Shown here in pieces: positions 63,891 through 64,000 of a DNA stretch of 64,000 nucleotides (position 1 is its first letter; each line of letters begins with the position of its first letter). The DNA is from Bacteroidota bacterium (lineage in GTDB: Bacteria; Bacteroidota; Bacteroidia; Flavobacteriales; Flavobacteriaceae): NCBI GenBank assembly GCA_023446155.1, contig JAEXIT010000017.1, positions 310,001 to 374,000 on the forward strand, in the 5' to 3' direction. A program made the position numbers and the translations under genes. The notes under the pieces are model-generated. The model saw only the letters and a list, made by a program, of their open reading frames with translations. It had not been told where the DNA came from and ran no database searches.

Positions 63891-63911
63891 ATAATTATGC
63901 TTTTGGGTTTT

Positions 63912-63939
63912 CAAAATTAATGAAAAAAAATTAACACAA
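63912..63939 (-). promoter_or_regulatory. Promoter of the secreted carboxypeptidase gene
   Basis: Minus strand: TTG (63939-63937), 17 nt, TAATTTTG (63919-63912), an exact -7 match. The leader is about 15 nt. Confidence 0.6.
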
Positions 63940-64000
63940 CTTTATATGTAAGTATTGTTTATTAAATAAAAAAATACAAATAGTTGTGTTATTTTAAATA

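Overview
The window looks like a chromosomal segment of a Flavobacterium-type bacterium (Bacteroidota, Flavobacteriaceae). Support: several very large secreted proteins end in type IX secretion system (T9SS) sorting domains; promoters follow the Bacteroidota pattern (TTG, about 17-25 nt, then TAnnTTTG); Shine-Dalgarno sequences are weak; rpoC is followed by a DUF3467 gene; and housekeeping genes match families usual in flavobacteria. I see no rRNA, tRNA, CRISPR array, insertion sequence or prophage.

Layout. 1-800: the 3' end of rpoC and a small DUF3467 gene, closed by a terminator. 1,032-24,229: a block of surface and secreted proteins. It has three giant T9SS type A proteins (a double beta-helix protein and two tandem fibronectin/Ig-like paralogs), a three-gene operon (two secreted proteins without a recognisable sorting domain, then one with a type B, gliding-motility-type, sorting domain) and a type C protein. 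24,289-24,769: two convergent 74-residue proteins of the same architecture. 24,907-54,619: mostly housekeeping. In order: prfC, three SurA-like periplasmic chaperones, a MoxR ATPase, a possible copper-site protein of the PHM fold, an acyltransferase, aconitase, a long-form GAPDH, an HtrA protease, dapF-GNAT-mltG, a lysozyme-like protein, the dnaA-phosphatase-methylase operon, a thioesterase, yigZ-HAD-ribD, GNAT-prmC, an ABC permease, hisS and an esterase. 54,703-63,890: a small lipoprotein and two more giant secreted proteins, a LamG-containing type A protein and an M14 zinc carboxypeptidase with a type C domain.

How the parts relate. The secreted proteins at both ends are built from a shared kit: jelly-roll, FN3, Ig/PKD-like, IPT/TIG and SprB-like modules plus sorting domains. 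All three recognised T9SS sorting classes (A, B and C) occur here. The SurA-like chaperones and HtrA would service an envelope carrying such a secretome. The central genes cover translation, cell-wall metabolism, the TCA cycle and replication initiation.

Least explained: a short C-terminal tail shared by the two secreted proteins of the 16.3-20.2 kb operon that lack a sorting domain; a large module of roughly 400 residues before the sorting domain in three secreted proteins that carry different sorting classes; a second module of about 150 residues after Ig-like domains; the twin 74-residue proteins; a dispersed palindrome present three times; and a terminator-like hairpin between the promoter and start of the first chaperone gene. 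Starts were re-chosen wherever a long reading frame began at a TTG with no support, several of which lie inside a promoter -7 box.
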